A stretch of DNA of 15,106 bases from Candidatus Omnitrophota bacterium (GCA_028713875.1 JAQTNM010000011.1:1-15106); one strand, 5' to 3'. Shown: positions 6,781 through 12,780, numbered from the stretch's first letter. A program made the numbers and translations. Notes: a model not told the origin generated them from the letters alone.

Positions 6781-7230
6781 TTATATATATTTGGAAAGAA
6801 AGCTGATATTTTTTAAAAAAGGGTAGAATTCTTCGTCTTCTTTTTGGGCGTGGTTGGTCAGACGCTGGGTAATCTCCGTGCACAAAGCGATCAGATCGTC
6901 TTTTTCTTTCTGTGTGACGTCGGCCTTAACCCTTAATTTTGCATCTGCCTCGTTCAGGCGGCTTAATTTCTCAATAATGTCCTTGTGTTCCTGGATCAAT
7001 TCAGAAACTACCTTTTCCAGGCCCAACTCTGCCTTGGCAAGGGCGGCCGGGAATATCTCTTTTTCCTCAAGGTCAAAATGCGCCACAATGAGATCATGGA
7101 ATAATTTATTCAGCCCTTTAATATACTCAATTACATTCAAAACACTGACGCTCTCCAGTATCTTCTGGTACATATTCGGCAGCTCGTAAATTTTATTATG
7201 GACATAGGAAATAGTAATAAACGGGTCCAT
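6781..7230 (-). CDS. Hemerythrin-like HHE-domain protein
   Basis: This is a 149-residue, all-helical soluble protein. The spacing of metal-ligand type residues fits the hemerythrin/HHE cation-binding family: His45, His51 with nearby Glu in AHFDLEEKEIFP, His82 in QEHKDI, and His127 with acidic residues in NHAQKEDEEFYPFL. Such proteins bind a di-iron centre and act in oxygen, nitric oxide or iron sensing or storage. Which of these applies cannot be told. It has a strong AAGGGAG ribosome binding site six bases before the ATG and a terminator soon after the stop. It is followed by no cotranscribed gene and looks monocistronic. Confidence 0.8.
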   Translation of the reverse strand: MDPFITISYVHNKIYELPNMYQKILESVSVLNVIEYIKGLNKLFHDLIVAHFDLEEKEIFPAALAKAELGLEKVVSELIQEHKDIIEKLSRLNEADAKLRVKADVTQKEKDDLIALCTEITQRLTNHAQKEDEEFYPFLKNISFLSKYI

Positions 7231-7277
7231 TTTTATCTCCCTTCTGATTAAAGACCGGGTCCTTTATCGGCGCCAGA

Positions 7278-7403
7278 TTATTTGCTTTTTCCCCTGACCG
7301 GCATACCCTTGGCTCTTAGCTCCTCACTCTTTTCCTTGGAGCGCCCCATGCACAGAAAAACAGGCCTGGAATCGCTTTTAAGGAAAACAGGAACCTTTTC
7401 ACG
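7278..7403 (-). other. Open in-frame extension after the cyclophilin TAG stop
   Basis: After the TAG at 7404-7406 the same frame stays open for 41 codons to a TAA at 7278-7280. It has protein-like composition, for example KVPVFLKSDSRPVFLC, then MGRSKEKSEELRAKGM. There is no usable start codon with a ribosome binding site inside it. It could be a decayed gene end, a lost C-terminal part of the cyclophilin, or chance. Confidence 0.25.
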
Positions 7404-7946
7404 CTACTTTAAATATGCCCTTATTATCTTCTGTTCTGACTTCGGCTTTTCCCTGGCGTCAGTCTCGGCATTCTCTATCTTACGCACTACATCATAACCG
7501 GAAATAACCTCTCCGAAGATCGTATGGTCCATATTCAGCCAGGGGGTTTTGACCGTAGTGATGAAGAACTGGCTGCCGTTGGTATGAGGCCCGGCATTTG
7601 CCATTGCCAGGAGTCCCGGTTTATCAAATTTCACATCCGGGCTTACCTCATCCTCAAACGGCTCTGCCCATATTGACTGGCCGCCTGAGCCTGTGCCTGT
7701 CGGATCTCCGCCCTGTATCATAAAGCCCTTTATTACCCTGTGAAAAATTAAGCCATCATAGTACCCTTTCTCAACTAATCTCGTAAAATTCTCGCATGCC
7801 TTGGGCGCCACCTCAGGCATCAGTTTGATTTCAATATTACCCTGGTTAGTCTCAAGCACCACGATCTTCTTATCCATATCCGCAGCTCCTTGCGCAATAT
7901 TGACAACTGCAAACGTAAAAAATAAAACTGCTATGGCATTTTTCAT
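7404..7946 (-). CDS. Secreted cyclophilin-type peptidyl-prolyl cis-trans isomerase
   Basis: This is a 180-residue protein with a signal peptide (about 1-20, MKNAIAVLFFTFAVVNIAQG) that directs it out of the cytoplasm, probably to the periplasm. The cyclophilin domain has the active-site block FHRVIKGFMIQGGD (68-81, including Arg70, Phe75 and Gln78), MANAGPHTNGSQFFIT (115-130) and HTIFGEV (141-147). It accelerates proline isomerisation in folding proteins. Tyr/Trp variation in the site is normal in bacterial homologues. The ATG at 7946 is preferred over the adjacent GTG at 7949; GGGAG lies eight bases upstream. The preceding gene is a tiny membrane protein 50 bases away, possibly cotranscribed. 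An open in-frame stretch follows the TAG stop. Confidence 0.93.
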   Translation of the reverse strand: MKNAIAVLFFTFAVVNIAQGAADMDKKIVVLETNQGNIEIKLMPEVAPKACENFTRLVEKGYYDGLIFHRVIKGFMIQGGDPTGTGSGGQSIWAEPFEDEVSPDVKFDKPGLLAMANAGPHTNGSQFFITTVKTPWLNMDHTIFGEVISGYDVVRKIENAETDAREKPKSEQKIIRAYLK

Positions 7947-7996
7947 CACTATTTCTCCCTTTACTGCAGCATTATTACCCGCGGCAAATATGCTTA

Positions 7997-8170
7997 TCAG
8001 GATTTTTTTGCAAGGACAGCCAATACAAAAGAGATGTTGGCCAGTATTAAAAGGCTGCTGGGCTTAATTACCAGTATCGCGGGGCTATACAATCCCGCGT
8101 ATCTTAAGATTACTGCCGCCAATAGCAAAAAGCATCCGATGAGTATAAAAAACTTAACTGAGCCGGACAT
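7997..8170 (-). CDS. Small two-helix membrane protein (57 residues)
   Basis: The 57-codon frame starts at ATG 8170 with a strong AGGAGGGG ribosome binding site and ends TGA at 7997. It encodes MSGSVKFFILIGCFLLLAAV followed by a short RYAGLYS loop and a second hydrophobic stretch (SLLILANISFVLAVLA), finishing with KKS. Two transmembrane helices with a hairpin topology are expected. A TATAAT lies just upstream. I do not recognise a family. The combination of start signals, promoter and coherent membrane composition makes it likely to be real. Confidence 0.65.
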   Translation of the reverse strand: MSGSVKFFILIGCFLLLAAVILRYAGLYSPAILVIKPSSLLILANISFVLAVLAKKS

Positions 8171-8192
8171 TTCCCCCTCCTGGTTAAATATG

Positions 8193-8198
8193 ATTATA
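8193..8198 (-). promoter_or_regulatory. -10 box for the 57-residue membrane protein gene
   Basis: A perfect TATAAT on the minus strand lies 22 bases before the ATG at 8170. The predicted start near 8186 leaves a short leader containing AGGAGGGG. The -35 match is weak. Confidence 0.45.
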
Positions 8199-8219
8199 CT
8201 CCCTGCCAGGACTATCTTT

Positions 8220-8393
8220 CTAACCCTGGCTGTTCTCTTCCACGAATTTCTTAATCTCTTCTATATTATCCACTATCAGCTTTGCCTTGCTTAAACCGAA
8301 GGAAAACGGGTATTTATCCTCTTCGCTCCTCTTCAGGATAAGGATGGGCTTGCCTTTATATTCTCCCCGCTCTATTATAGTCTCGTTATCCAC
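8220..8393 (-). CDS. Small conserved-style protein of unknown function (57 residues)
   Basis: The best start is the GTG at 8393, with GAGG about eight bases upstream, five bases after the stop of the cysteine-cluster gene. An earlier in-frame ATG at 8441 would overlap that gene. The protein reads (M)DNETIIERGEYKGKPILILK, then RSEEDKYPFSFGLSKAKLIV and DNIEEIKKFVEENSQG. The YKGKPILILKR...FSFGLSKAKLIV...I.EIKKFV pattern resembles small beta-beta-alpha hypothetical proteins found in anaerobes, with no known function. Coupled translation with the upstream gene suggests they work together. Confidence 0.65.
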   Translation of the reverse strand: MDNETIIERGEYKGKPILILKRSEEDKYPFSFGLSKAKLIVDNIEEIKKFVEENSQG

Positions 8394-8398
8394 AACAC

Positions 8399-8773
8399 TT
8401 ACCTCGCTTTCTTTTTGCGCCTTGCTTTCACAACTACACACAGATACTTGGCAATAGGCGACAGCTTGTCTTTTTCATAGGGGAATTCCTTGCAGTGGGC
8501 CGGCTTAAGGTCATAATTGATCTTATGTATGGCGCACAGGCCGTCGCGGGTAACAAAAGTGCAGGGCTCGTCTTCTATGCTTGTGCCCACCCTGTATCCG
8601 GAAGGATAATCCTCATCTTTCTCCAGATGGAAAAAATCCCCGCCTTTTATACCCAGCTCCAGTATTTTCTTGGCCTCTTCCAGGTCAACCCACGCCCCCA
8701 GCCGGCAGCACTCTGCCTGGGTCTTGCATTCCCTGCATTCCACTGCTTCTTTGCTTTTCTTAACCTTAGACAT
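8399..8773 (-). CDS. YkgJ-type cysteine-cluster protein
   Basis: This is a 124-residue soluble protein with eight Cys (13, 16, 22, 23, 71, 80, 94, 112). The arrangement CxxC-x5-CC near the N-terminus, then PCTFVTRDGLCAIH and PAHCKEFPY, is the signature of the YkgJ/UPF0153 family (PF03692), thought to bind zinc or an iron-sulfur cluster. Biochemical function is not established for the family. The C-terminus is very basic (KARRKKKAR). No Shine-Dalgarno is present. A TATAAT ends exactly six bases before the ATG, indicating a leaderless mRNA. The 57-residue unknown gene follows after five bases. Confidence 0.85.
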   Translation of the reverse strand: MSKVKKSKEAVECRECKTQAECCRLGAWVDLEEAKKILELGIKGGDFFHLEKDEDYPSGYRVGTSIEDEPCTFVTRDGLCAIHKINYDLKPAHCKEFPYEKDKLSPIAKYLCVVVKARRKKKAR

Positions 8774-8779
8774 GTTGTT

Positions 8780-8807
8780 ATTATAATGAATAGGCGCAAA
8801 ACTGCAA
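8780..8807 (-). promoter_or_regulatory. Promoter placed for leaderless transcription of the cysteine-cluster gene
   Basis: TTGCAG (8807-8802), 16 bases, then TATAAT (8785-8780), then AACAAC and ATG at 8773. Initiation about seven bases from the -10 would fall on the start codon itself. Confidence 0.55.
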
Positions 8808-8816
8808 GGATCTTTC

Positions 8817-9149
8817 TTATCTTGCCTTAACCATCACCAAAAGCATCTTGAATTTATTTATTGCGGCAAGGGAATGAGGCTTGCCCTGCGGCATGATGAT
8901 CATCTCTCCTTTTTTCAAAACATACCGCCTGCCGGAAATAAATATCTGCGCCTTGCCCTCAAGAATATAAACCAGGGCATCAAAGGGGGCGATATGCTCG
9001 CTCAATCCTTCTCCCTTATCAAAAGAAAAAACCGTAACTGTCCCTGCCTCTTTGCGGATGATCTCCCTGCTTATTACTGCGCTTTTCTGATACCTCACCA
9101 AGTCAGTCAATTTCACCACATTCGCCTTCTTTATATTTGGTCTCTGCAT
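8817..9149 (-). CDS. Single-domain cupin protein
   Basis: This is a 110-residue beta-barrel protein of the small cupin (RmlC-like) type. The core reads EHIAPFDALVYILEGKAQIF, then RRYVLKKGEMIIMPQGKPHS and FKMLLVMVK. The His in EHIAP and PHSL match two of the usual metal ligands, but the canonical HxH is incomplete. Such proteins often bind a metal and a small ligand; the ligand here is unknown. The ATG at 9149 is chosen because GGGAGAG lies four bases upstream. An upstream in-frame start at 9212 would run back into the Smr gene. It follows the Smr gene by ten bases, so they are probably cotranscribed. Confidence 0.82.
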   Translation of the reverse strand: MQRPNIKKANVVKLTDLVRYQKSAVISREIIRKEAGTVTVFSFDKGEGLSEHIAPFDALVYILEGKAQIFISGRRYVLKKGEMIIMPQGKPHSLAAINKFKMLLVMVKAR

Positions 9150-9159
9150 TATTCTCTCC

Positions 9160-9414
9160 CTAATGCCTGAAATGCACGAATATCCTGCCGAAATTCTTAT
9201 CGTCTTTCTCAATGCGATGGTATAACCTCTTTATCCGCGGCTCTTCCAGGAACCGCAGCACGCTTTTCTTCAATTGACCGCCGCCCTTGCCGGGGATAAT
9301 TTCCACTAGTTCAATTTTTTTCTCAACCGCATCCTGAACCACGCGCTCCAATTCCGCCTCAATCGCCCTGCCGTTACTGAAGATATTGTGCAAATCTAAC
9401 TTGATCCTGGCCAT
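9160..9414 (-). CDS. Stand-alone Smr-domain protein
   Basis: This is an 84-residue protein covering one Smr domain, the nuclease-like module found at the end of MutS2. The N-terminal LDLHN (6-10) and the loop PGKGGGQLKKSVLRFLEE (41-58) are the two family motifs, the second with Lys where His is common. The C-terminal strand IFVHFRH completes the fold. Smr domains have been linked to nicking or binding of branched DNA or RNA; which applies to this short form is unknown. It has a weak ribosome binding site and is followed after ten bases by the cupin gene. Confidence 0.83.
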   Translation of the reverse strand: MARIKLDLHNIFSNGRAIEAELERVVQDAVEKKIELVEIIPGKGGGQLKKSVLRFLEEPRIKRLYHRIEKDDKNFGRIFVHFRH

Positions 9415-9453
9415 TTTCTTATCTTGCCTTGTTAAGCCGGCGGCCTAAACTGC

Positions 9454-10068
9454 CTAATCAATTATGTCTATTATGGCAGGATTAGACGTTACTGTCCCCC
9501 TCCAGCAGTTATAATCCTGAAGCTGATTGGAGTATTTTAACTGGACCCTGTAAATTCCTTTTGCCAAAGGCGGAATATTGAAATCCCGCAACGTGAATAT
9601 TAAGATGACCTCGGAGCAGATGCCTTTCCTGTTTACAATAAAAATATCCTCGTCTACTTTGAGCCTCCCATGCTTTAAGGCTTCTTTCAATATGGAGTAT
9701 TTCCCGGATATTTTTTTATTGCTTGACCTTAAGTCTGTAATTTCTATTTCTACCGGGCCTATGCTATTGACTACCATCGTTTGTCTCTCATTAACGGGCA
9801 TCAGCCTTAAAAATAAAAACATTTCCTCATTTTTTTTATGCGTATATTTGGGCGACAGGAGTATTGCCATCAGCCCATTTTTTTCTCCCGGCACAACATT
9901 GCTTAAAGAAGTACTCATAACCGTATCCAGCATCTTCAGGAGCTTTTCTTCGCTTGTCTCTACTTTAAGCGCCGGGATAAGGACAGGGAAGGATTTCTTG
10001 GTTTCCTCGGCTGATGCCTTCAAAGCAAAAGCGGAAAAAACAATTATAAATATCAATATTTTTCTCAT
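9454..10068 (-). CDS. Secreted protein of unknown function
   Basis: This is a 204-residue protein with a clear signal peptide (MRKILIFIIVFSAFALKASA, cut after Ala20). The mature part is a mix of beta strands and short helices, with two Cys (CSEVILIFTLRD and DYNCWRGTV). The end, IPPLAKGIYRVQLKYSNQLQ, looks like the closing strands of an Ig-like domain. No known motif was recognised. An AGGAA ribosome binding site precedes the ATG. It begins 12 bases after the stop of the membrane protein gene, so the two are likely one unit. Confidence 0.7.
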   Translation of the reverse strand: MRKILIFIIVFSAFALKASAEETKKSFPVLIPALKVETSEEKLLKMLDTVMSTSLSNVVPGEKNGLMAILLSPKYTHKKNEEMFLFLRLMPVNERQTMVVNSIGPVEIEITDLRSSNKKISGKYSILKEALKHGRLKVDEDIFIVNRKGICSEVILIFTLRDFNIPPLAKGIYRVQLKYSNQLQDYNCWRGTVTSNPAIIDIID

Positions 10069-10080
10069 TACTTCCTATTT

Positions 10081-10446
10081 TTATATAGAATAAATAATCA
10101 AAGCGCCGAACGCAAAGACTACGGCACCCATAAGCCGTAAAACAGAATCCGGCCTTTTGTCCCAGCGCTCAAGCATCATCTTTATCTTCTCCGGTTTTAA
10201 AATAAAGATAAGCAATCCGGCTATAAGCGAAAAAAGACCCGCTAACGTCATCACTGTTGAAAGCCTGGCCCGGGGAGCTGACAATAAAAAGATAGCGCCG
10301 AAGATCATCCTTATCAAACCTCCGAGATAGATCCTATTGTTCTTGCGCCAGAAAGCGACCATCTTCCTCATTACGACAGGGATCAAAACAACTATAACCC
10401 CCATACAGGCAATAAAAATACCCAGCAACCTCGCCAGCGTTATCAT
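10081..10446 (-). CDS. Small integral membrane protein, four helices
   Basis: This is a 121-residue protein with hydrophobic stretches near residues 7-26, 41-58, 63-84 and 103-120. Basic connecting segments (MRKMVAFWRKNN, KPEKIKMMLERWDKRPDS) probably lie on the cytoplasmic side. The third loop, with DKRPDSVLRLMGAVVFAFGA, has a tandem-repeat feel with the first half, where VMRKMVAFWRKNNRIYLGG leads into a similar helix. An internally duplicated two-helix unit is therefore possible. AGGAG lies seven bases before the ATG. The family is unknown. Confidence 0.7.
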   Translation of the reverse strand: MITLARLLGIFIACMGVIVVLIPVVMRKMVAFWRKNNRIYLGGLIRMIFGAIFLLSAPRARLSTVMTLAGLFSLIAGLLIFILKPEKIKMMLERWDKRPDSVLRLMGAVVFAFGALIIYSI

Positions 10447-10475
10447 ATACTAACTCCTTTCTGCTTATCTTTATC

Positions 10476-10748
10476 TTAACTCTTAAAATTATAATGCTTT
10501 CTTACCGGGCTTTTAATATTCCAGGTGCAGGAGAGGCCTTTCGGAAAACTCACAAAATCCCCCTTGCCAAAGCTTACTACCTTTCCGTCCTTGGTTTCTA
10601 CGCTGACATCGCCTTCTAAAATATAACACTCTTCTATGCTGTCATACGACCAGGGGAAGCGCGATACCTCCTTTTCCCATATCGGCCAGCCTAAAACTCC
10701 CATCTTCTTTAACTGCTCTTCGCTCAATTTCTGCACTTTAATCTCCAT
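10476..10748 (-). CDS. Small cupin of the DUF861/ureidoglycine-aminohydrolase-like type
   Basis: This is a 90-residue protein matching the short cupin_3 family: WPIWEKEVSRFPWSYDSIEE, then CYILEGDVSVETKDGKVVSF and GKGDFVSFPKGLSCTW, ending in KHYNF. The family's conserved features are W.Y...E..Y.LEG.V and GD.V.FP.G. The usual cupin His pairs are absent, as is common in this subgroup. Its function in most bacteria is unknown. It has a strong AAGGAGGGG site before the ATG at 10748 and its own promoter. The gene stands alone, about 30 bases ahead of the four-helix membrane protein gene, and could be cotranscribed with it. Confidence 0.85.
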   Translation of the reverse strand: MEIKVQKLSEEQLKKMGVLGWPIWEKEVSRFPWSYDSIEECYILEGDVSVETKDGKVVSFGKGDFVSFPKGLSCTWNIKSPVRKHYNFKS

Positions 10749-10773
10749 TATATCCCCTCCTTAATTTAACTAA

Positions 10774-10802
10774 ATTATACCTCTATAAACCAAAACACCC
10801 AA
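10774..10802 (-). promoter_or_regulatory. Promoter of the small cupin gene
   Basis: TTGGGT (10802-10797), a 17-base spacer and a perfect TATAAT (10779-10774) on the minus strand, with AAGGAGGGG then following before the ATG at 10748. Confidence 0.6.
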
Positions 10803-10825
10803 GCTAAATAAATCTCCCCCGCCTC

Positions 10826-10854
10826 TTGTAAATGAACACTAAATAGTGTATACT
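10826..10854 (+). promoter_or_regulatory. Plus-strand promoter with a dyad in the spacer
   Basis: TTGTAA (10826-10831), a 17-base spacer and TATACT (10849-10854) face right, against all genes here. The 14 bases ACACTAAATAGTGT (10836-10849) inside the spacer form an inverted repeat with six-base arms reaching the first base of the -10. It is well placed as a repressor site. Expected initiation is at about 10861. Confidence 0.6.
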
Positions 10855-10860
10855 CAAATT

Positions 10861-10961
10861 GGAAGGTGGGTAGAATAAAGGTGCATATGGTTATCCACCC
10901 TTCCAGGCAAGAGTGAGGCTGTTGAGTTGGAACAGTGAACCTCGCCCTTGCTTCTTTTTTT
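10861..10961 (+). ncRNA. Candidate small RNA gene with two hairpins
   Basis: The RNA is predicted to start at the first base of hairpin 1. GGAAGG (10861-10866) pairs with CCTTCC (10899-10904), extended by TGG/CCA and four more pairs after a single bulged C. Hairpin 2 pairs GCAAG (10907-10911) with CTTGC (10947-10951), GTGAGG with CCTCGC, and CTGTT (10919-10923) with AACAG (10931-10935). It ends in TTCTTTTTTT. A nine-codon frame, ATG 10887 to TGA 10916, with AAGG five bases upstream, runs from the loop of hairpin 1 into the arm of hairpin 2. No plus-strand gene follows, so it is not an obvious leader. No known RNA family was recognised. Confidence 0.6.
10907..10961 (+). terminator. Intrinsic terminator of the small RNA
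   Basis: A long stem (five, six and five base pairs with one A-C mismatch and a four-base bulge) is followed directly by TTC and seven Ts on the plus strand. The minus strand has no T-run, so it acts rightward. Confidence 0.75.
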
Positions 10962-11011
10962 ATACCCTGCCAAAGAGTATATATACCAATAGCAAGCCGG
11001 GGAGTAGCTGG

Positions 11012-11356
11012 TTAAGCAGAAATAACCAAAAGGCTTAATAAGAAGCTGATTATGCTGAAGAGTATATAGCCCCAGAAAGCCGGCCAGAAACCCGTAATCA
11101 CAAAGCCTTTAACGATTTTAGACACAAGATAAAAAAGGGCGCCATTGATAAAAAACGTGAACACCCCTAGGGTGAGGATATTAATCGGCAGAGTGGCCAG
11201 GATAATCAGCGGCCTTAGGAAAGCATTAATGATCCCCAATACCAGGGCAATCACCAATACAGTCGCGGTACTCGAGACTTCTATACCTTTTACAATATGC
11301 GCAACAATGAAAATTGACAACGCATTGATCCCCCATCTCACCAGAAAATTTGTCAT
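11012..11356 (-). CDS. PF04020-type (phage-holin-4-like/YvlD) four-helix membrane protein
   Basis: This is a 114-residue, very hydrophobic protein. The order of segments is typical of the family named for mycobacterial four-helix phage holins: LVRWGINALSIFIVAHIVKGI, then the conserved VLGIINAFLRPLIILATLPI, NILTLGVFTFFINGALFYLV and a last helix IISFLLSLLVISA. Such proteins are widespread in bacterial chromosomes away from phages, and their role is not settled. No lysis genes are nearby, so a holin role is not supported here. GGAGG lies four bases before the ATG. Confidence 0.88.
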   Translation of the reverse strand: MTNFLVRWGINALSIFIVAHIVKGIEVSSTATVLVIALVLGIINAFLRPLIILATLPINILTLGVFTFFINGALFYLVSKIVKGFVITGFWPAFWGYILFSIISFLLSLLVISA

Positions 11357-11391
11357 TCAGCCTCCTTTTCTGTTTTAACCCCAGAACACCA

Positions 11392-11775
11392 CTAATCCGC
11401 CTTGCCGGAATAAATCTCACCGATTCTCACTCTTACTATCCCTTTTCTTAAATCAGCTATCTTGGAGAAGGCATGTCTGCTTAAATCAATAATCGTTCCG
11501 CGCTTAAATAGTCTAAGAGCGGGCCCGAAATCATTATGCTTGACTGCTATACATCTATTGTTTTCCAGGTTACATACCAGATAATATTTTCCGAAGTCCC
11601 TCTCCCGTAAAGCGCAGGTAAGTTCATTTTTGCGGTATCTCTCTCCGGAAGCGGTAAGCCGGGGGTTATACCAGGTAGCAAAACCGTTTACCGGATAATT
11701 CCCTGTGACAGAGGTATTATCCTGGCATCCACAGAATAAAACAAGGAAAATAACTACGATAAAATAACGCGCCAT
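11392..11775 (-). CDS. rlpA: RlpA-like double-psi beta-barrel lipoprotein
   Basis: This is a 127-residue protein. The signal ends with a lipobox-like FCGC (Cys17), so it should be lipidated. The double-psi beta-barrel is recognised from FATWYNPRLTASGERY (32-47), IAVKHNDFGPALRL (76-89) and IIDLSRHAFSKIA (95-107). These correspond to the RlpA elements 'ASWYG...TASGE', 'VRVNDRGP' and 'IDLS..A'. The second keeps Asp82 but has Phe instead of Arg. RlpA-type enzymes cut denuded glycan strands of peptidoglycan. No SPOR domain is present, so septal targeting is not indicated. It follows the 52-residue gene and the M15 peptidase, forming a cell-wall group. Confidence 0.85.
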   Translation of the reverse strand: MARYFIVVIFLVLFCGCQDNTSVTGNYPVNGFATWYNPRLTASGERYRKNELTCALRERDFGKYYLVCNLENNRCIAVKHNDFGPALRLFKRGTIIDLSRHAFSKIADLRKGIVRVRIGEIYSGKAD

Positions 11776-11780
11776 TACCT

Positions 11781-11939
11781 CTAATTTTTCTTAGCCGGCG
11801 CAGCTTCAAGCGTATCTGCGGATTTAAGGGTCAGGGCGAATATATCCGAAAAGGGCACATCGCTTAACCAGCTATCGCTGATCAAAATATTGCGCAGCGG
11901 CTTATTTAGACTGGGATTAACGCATAATATCTTTTTCAT
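11781..11939 (-). CDS. Small protein between the M15 peptidase and RlpA genes (52 residues)
   Basis: The frame from ATG 11939 to TAG 11781 gives MKKILCVNPSLNKPLRNILI, then SDSWLSDVPFSDIFALTLKS and ADTLEAAPAKKN. It is not hydrophobic enough for a membrane helix and has no signal peptide. GAGG lies 12 bases upstream, slightly far. It starts 18 bases after the M15 gene stop and ends five bases before the rlpA start, spacing typical of an operon. No family was recognised. It is likely but not certainly translated. Confidence 0.5.
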   Translation of the reverse strand: MKKILCVNPSLNKPLRNILISDSWLSDVPFSDIFALTLKSADTLEAAPAKKN

Positions 11940-11957
11940 AAGCTCATTATGCCTCTT

Positions 11958-12641
11958 CTAATGCCGCCTTAATACCTTTTCAAAATGCTGGTAATCCTTC
12001 AACGATTTCCAATCTCCTCCCCAATCCCAGCCTAAGCGCTTAAAAGTCCTTACAACAGCACAGTTACGCGTAAGTGCCCCCGGCTTAGAAGGGTCATAAA
12101 CCGCGCCTTCCGGCAAAATTACCTTGCCTTTGATATAAGGGTTCTGCACAGGATTGATATCAATGGCAAAGCCATAGGAATGCATGGAAAGCTTCTTACT
12201 TCCGGTTGCCTTCCTGTAATTGAATGCGGATGTGTTATTGGAGAGCATGGATTGTCCGTCGCTGTTAAACTCGCCGTCTCTATAGAACTTATCATGGGAG
12301 ATGGGAATCACGGATTTAATAGGGAATCTTGTATCCAAAGCAACCCTAAACACTTCCTGGATATCCCCCACCAGCCTCTTTTCAATAACTATCTGGCCTT
12401 TATGCACCTTGCCGTCAAATGAATAATACAGCACCTCCACCATCCTTTGCCTAGCCTTAAACTTCTCCGGGGCATACTTTCTTAAGGCCTCGCTTAACGT
12501 AATATTGCTATCCACTATGGGATTCTCAATCGTCCCCCGCGCAAACCTCTCAGGCCTTACAACCGGAGGCCTCTGCACCGTAACGCACCCGGATAAACCT
12601 AATGTTAAAACTATAAATAAAAATAAATATCTCTTTGCCAT
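11958..12641 (-). CDS. M15-family peptidoglycan peptidase lipoprotein
   Basis: This is a 227-residue protein. The signal ends in LSGC (Cys19), so it is a lipoprotein. The C-terminal half is a zinc peptidase of the M15 type (VanY/CwlK/phage endolysin relatives): SMHSYGFAID at 152-161 gives the ligands His154 and Asp161, and DYQHFE at 216-221 gives His219 with Trp residues just before (GWDWGGDW). Such enzymes cut D-Ala-D-Ala or L-Ala-D-Glu bonds of peptidoglycan stems. The exact bond is not predictable here. The first hundred residues are a family-specific extension. It has a TATAAT six bases from ATG and no Shine-Dalgarno. RlpA-like and 52-residue genes follow. Confidence 0.86.
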   Translation of the reverse strand: MAKRYLFLFIVLTLGLSGCVTVQRPPVVRPERFARGTIENPIVDSNITLSEALRKYAPEKFKARQRMVEVLYYSFDGKVHKGQIVIEKRLVGDIQEVFRVALDTRFPIKSVIPISHDKFYRDGEFNSDGQSMLSNNTSAFNYRKATGSKKLSMHSYGFAIDINPVQNPYIKGKVILPEGAVYDPSKPGALTRNCAVVRTFKRLGWDWGGDWKSLKDYQHFEKVLRRH

Positions 12642-12647
12642 AAGGTT

Positions 12648-12675
12648 ATTATATCCATAAAATAAAAAAACCCAA
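12648..12675 (-). promoter_or_regulatory. Promoter placed for leaderless transcription of the M15 peptidase gene
   Basis: TTGGGT (12675-12670), 16 bases, TATAAT (12653-12648), AACCTT and ATG at 12641. The -35 overlaps the 3' arm and the start of the T-run of the preceding terminator. Confidence 0.5.
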
Positions 12676-12693
12676 GCTTTTTTAGAGTTTGGG
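12664..12693 (-). terminator. Terminator after the lipoprotein pair
   Basis: On the minus strand CCCAA (12693-12689 region) pairs with TTGGG (12675-12671), extended by CT/AG after one mismatch, followed by seven Ts (12670-12664). It lies about 90 bases after the stop of the unknown lipoprotein gene. Confidence 0.6.
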
Positions 12694-12780
12694 GGTTAAT
12701 TTATTCGTGAGATAATTCCCTTAAAACTGATTTATCTACAATACGTCATGCAGAAATGATCTTTCAGTTTAAACGCAATA

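Noticed and set aside
7278..7406. General recoding of TAG as an amino acid
   Set aside because: TAG is the plain terminal stop of several other genes here, for example at 8220, 11781 and 11958, where the following frame is a new gene or spacer.
8394..8441. ATG start for the 57-residue gene, overlapping the cysteine-cluster gene
   Set aside because: The GTG at 8393 has GAGG at the right distance and avoids a 43-base overlap.
11012..11356. Prophage lysis module around the holin-like gene
   Set aside because: The PF04020 family is common in ordinary chromosomes. The neighbouring M15 and RlpA-like proteins are lipoproteins with signal peptides, and no phage structural gene is present.
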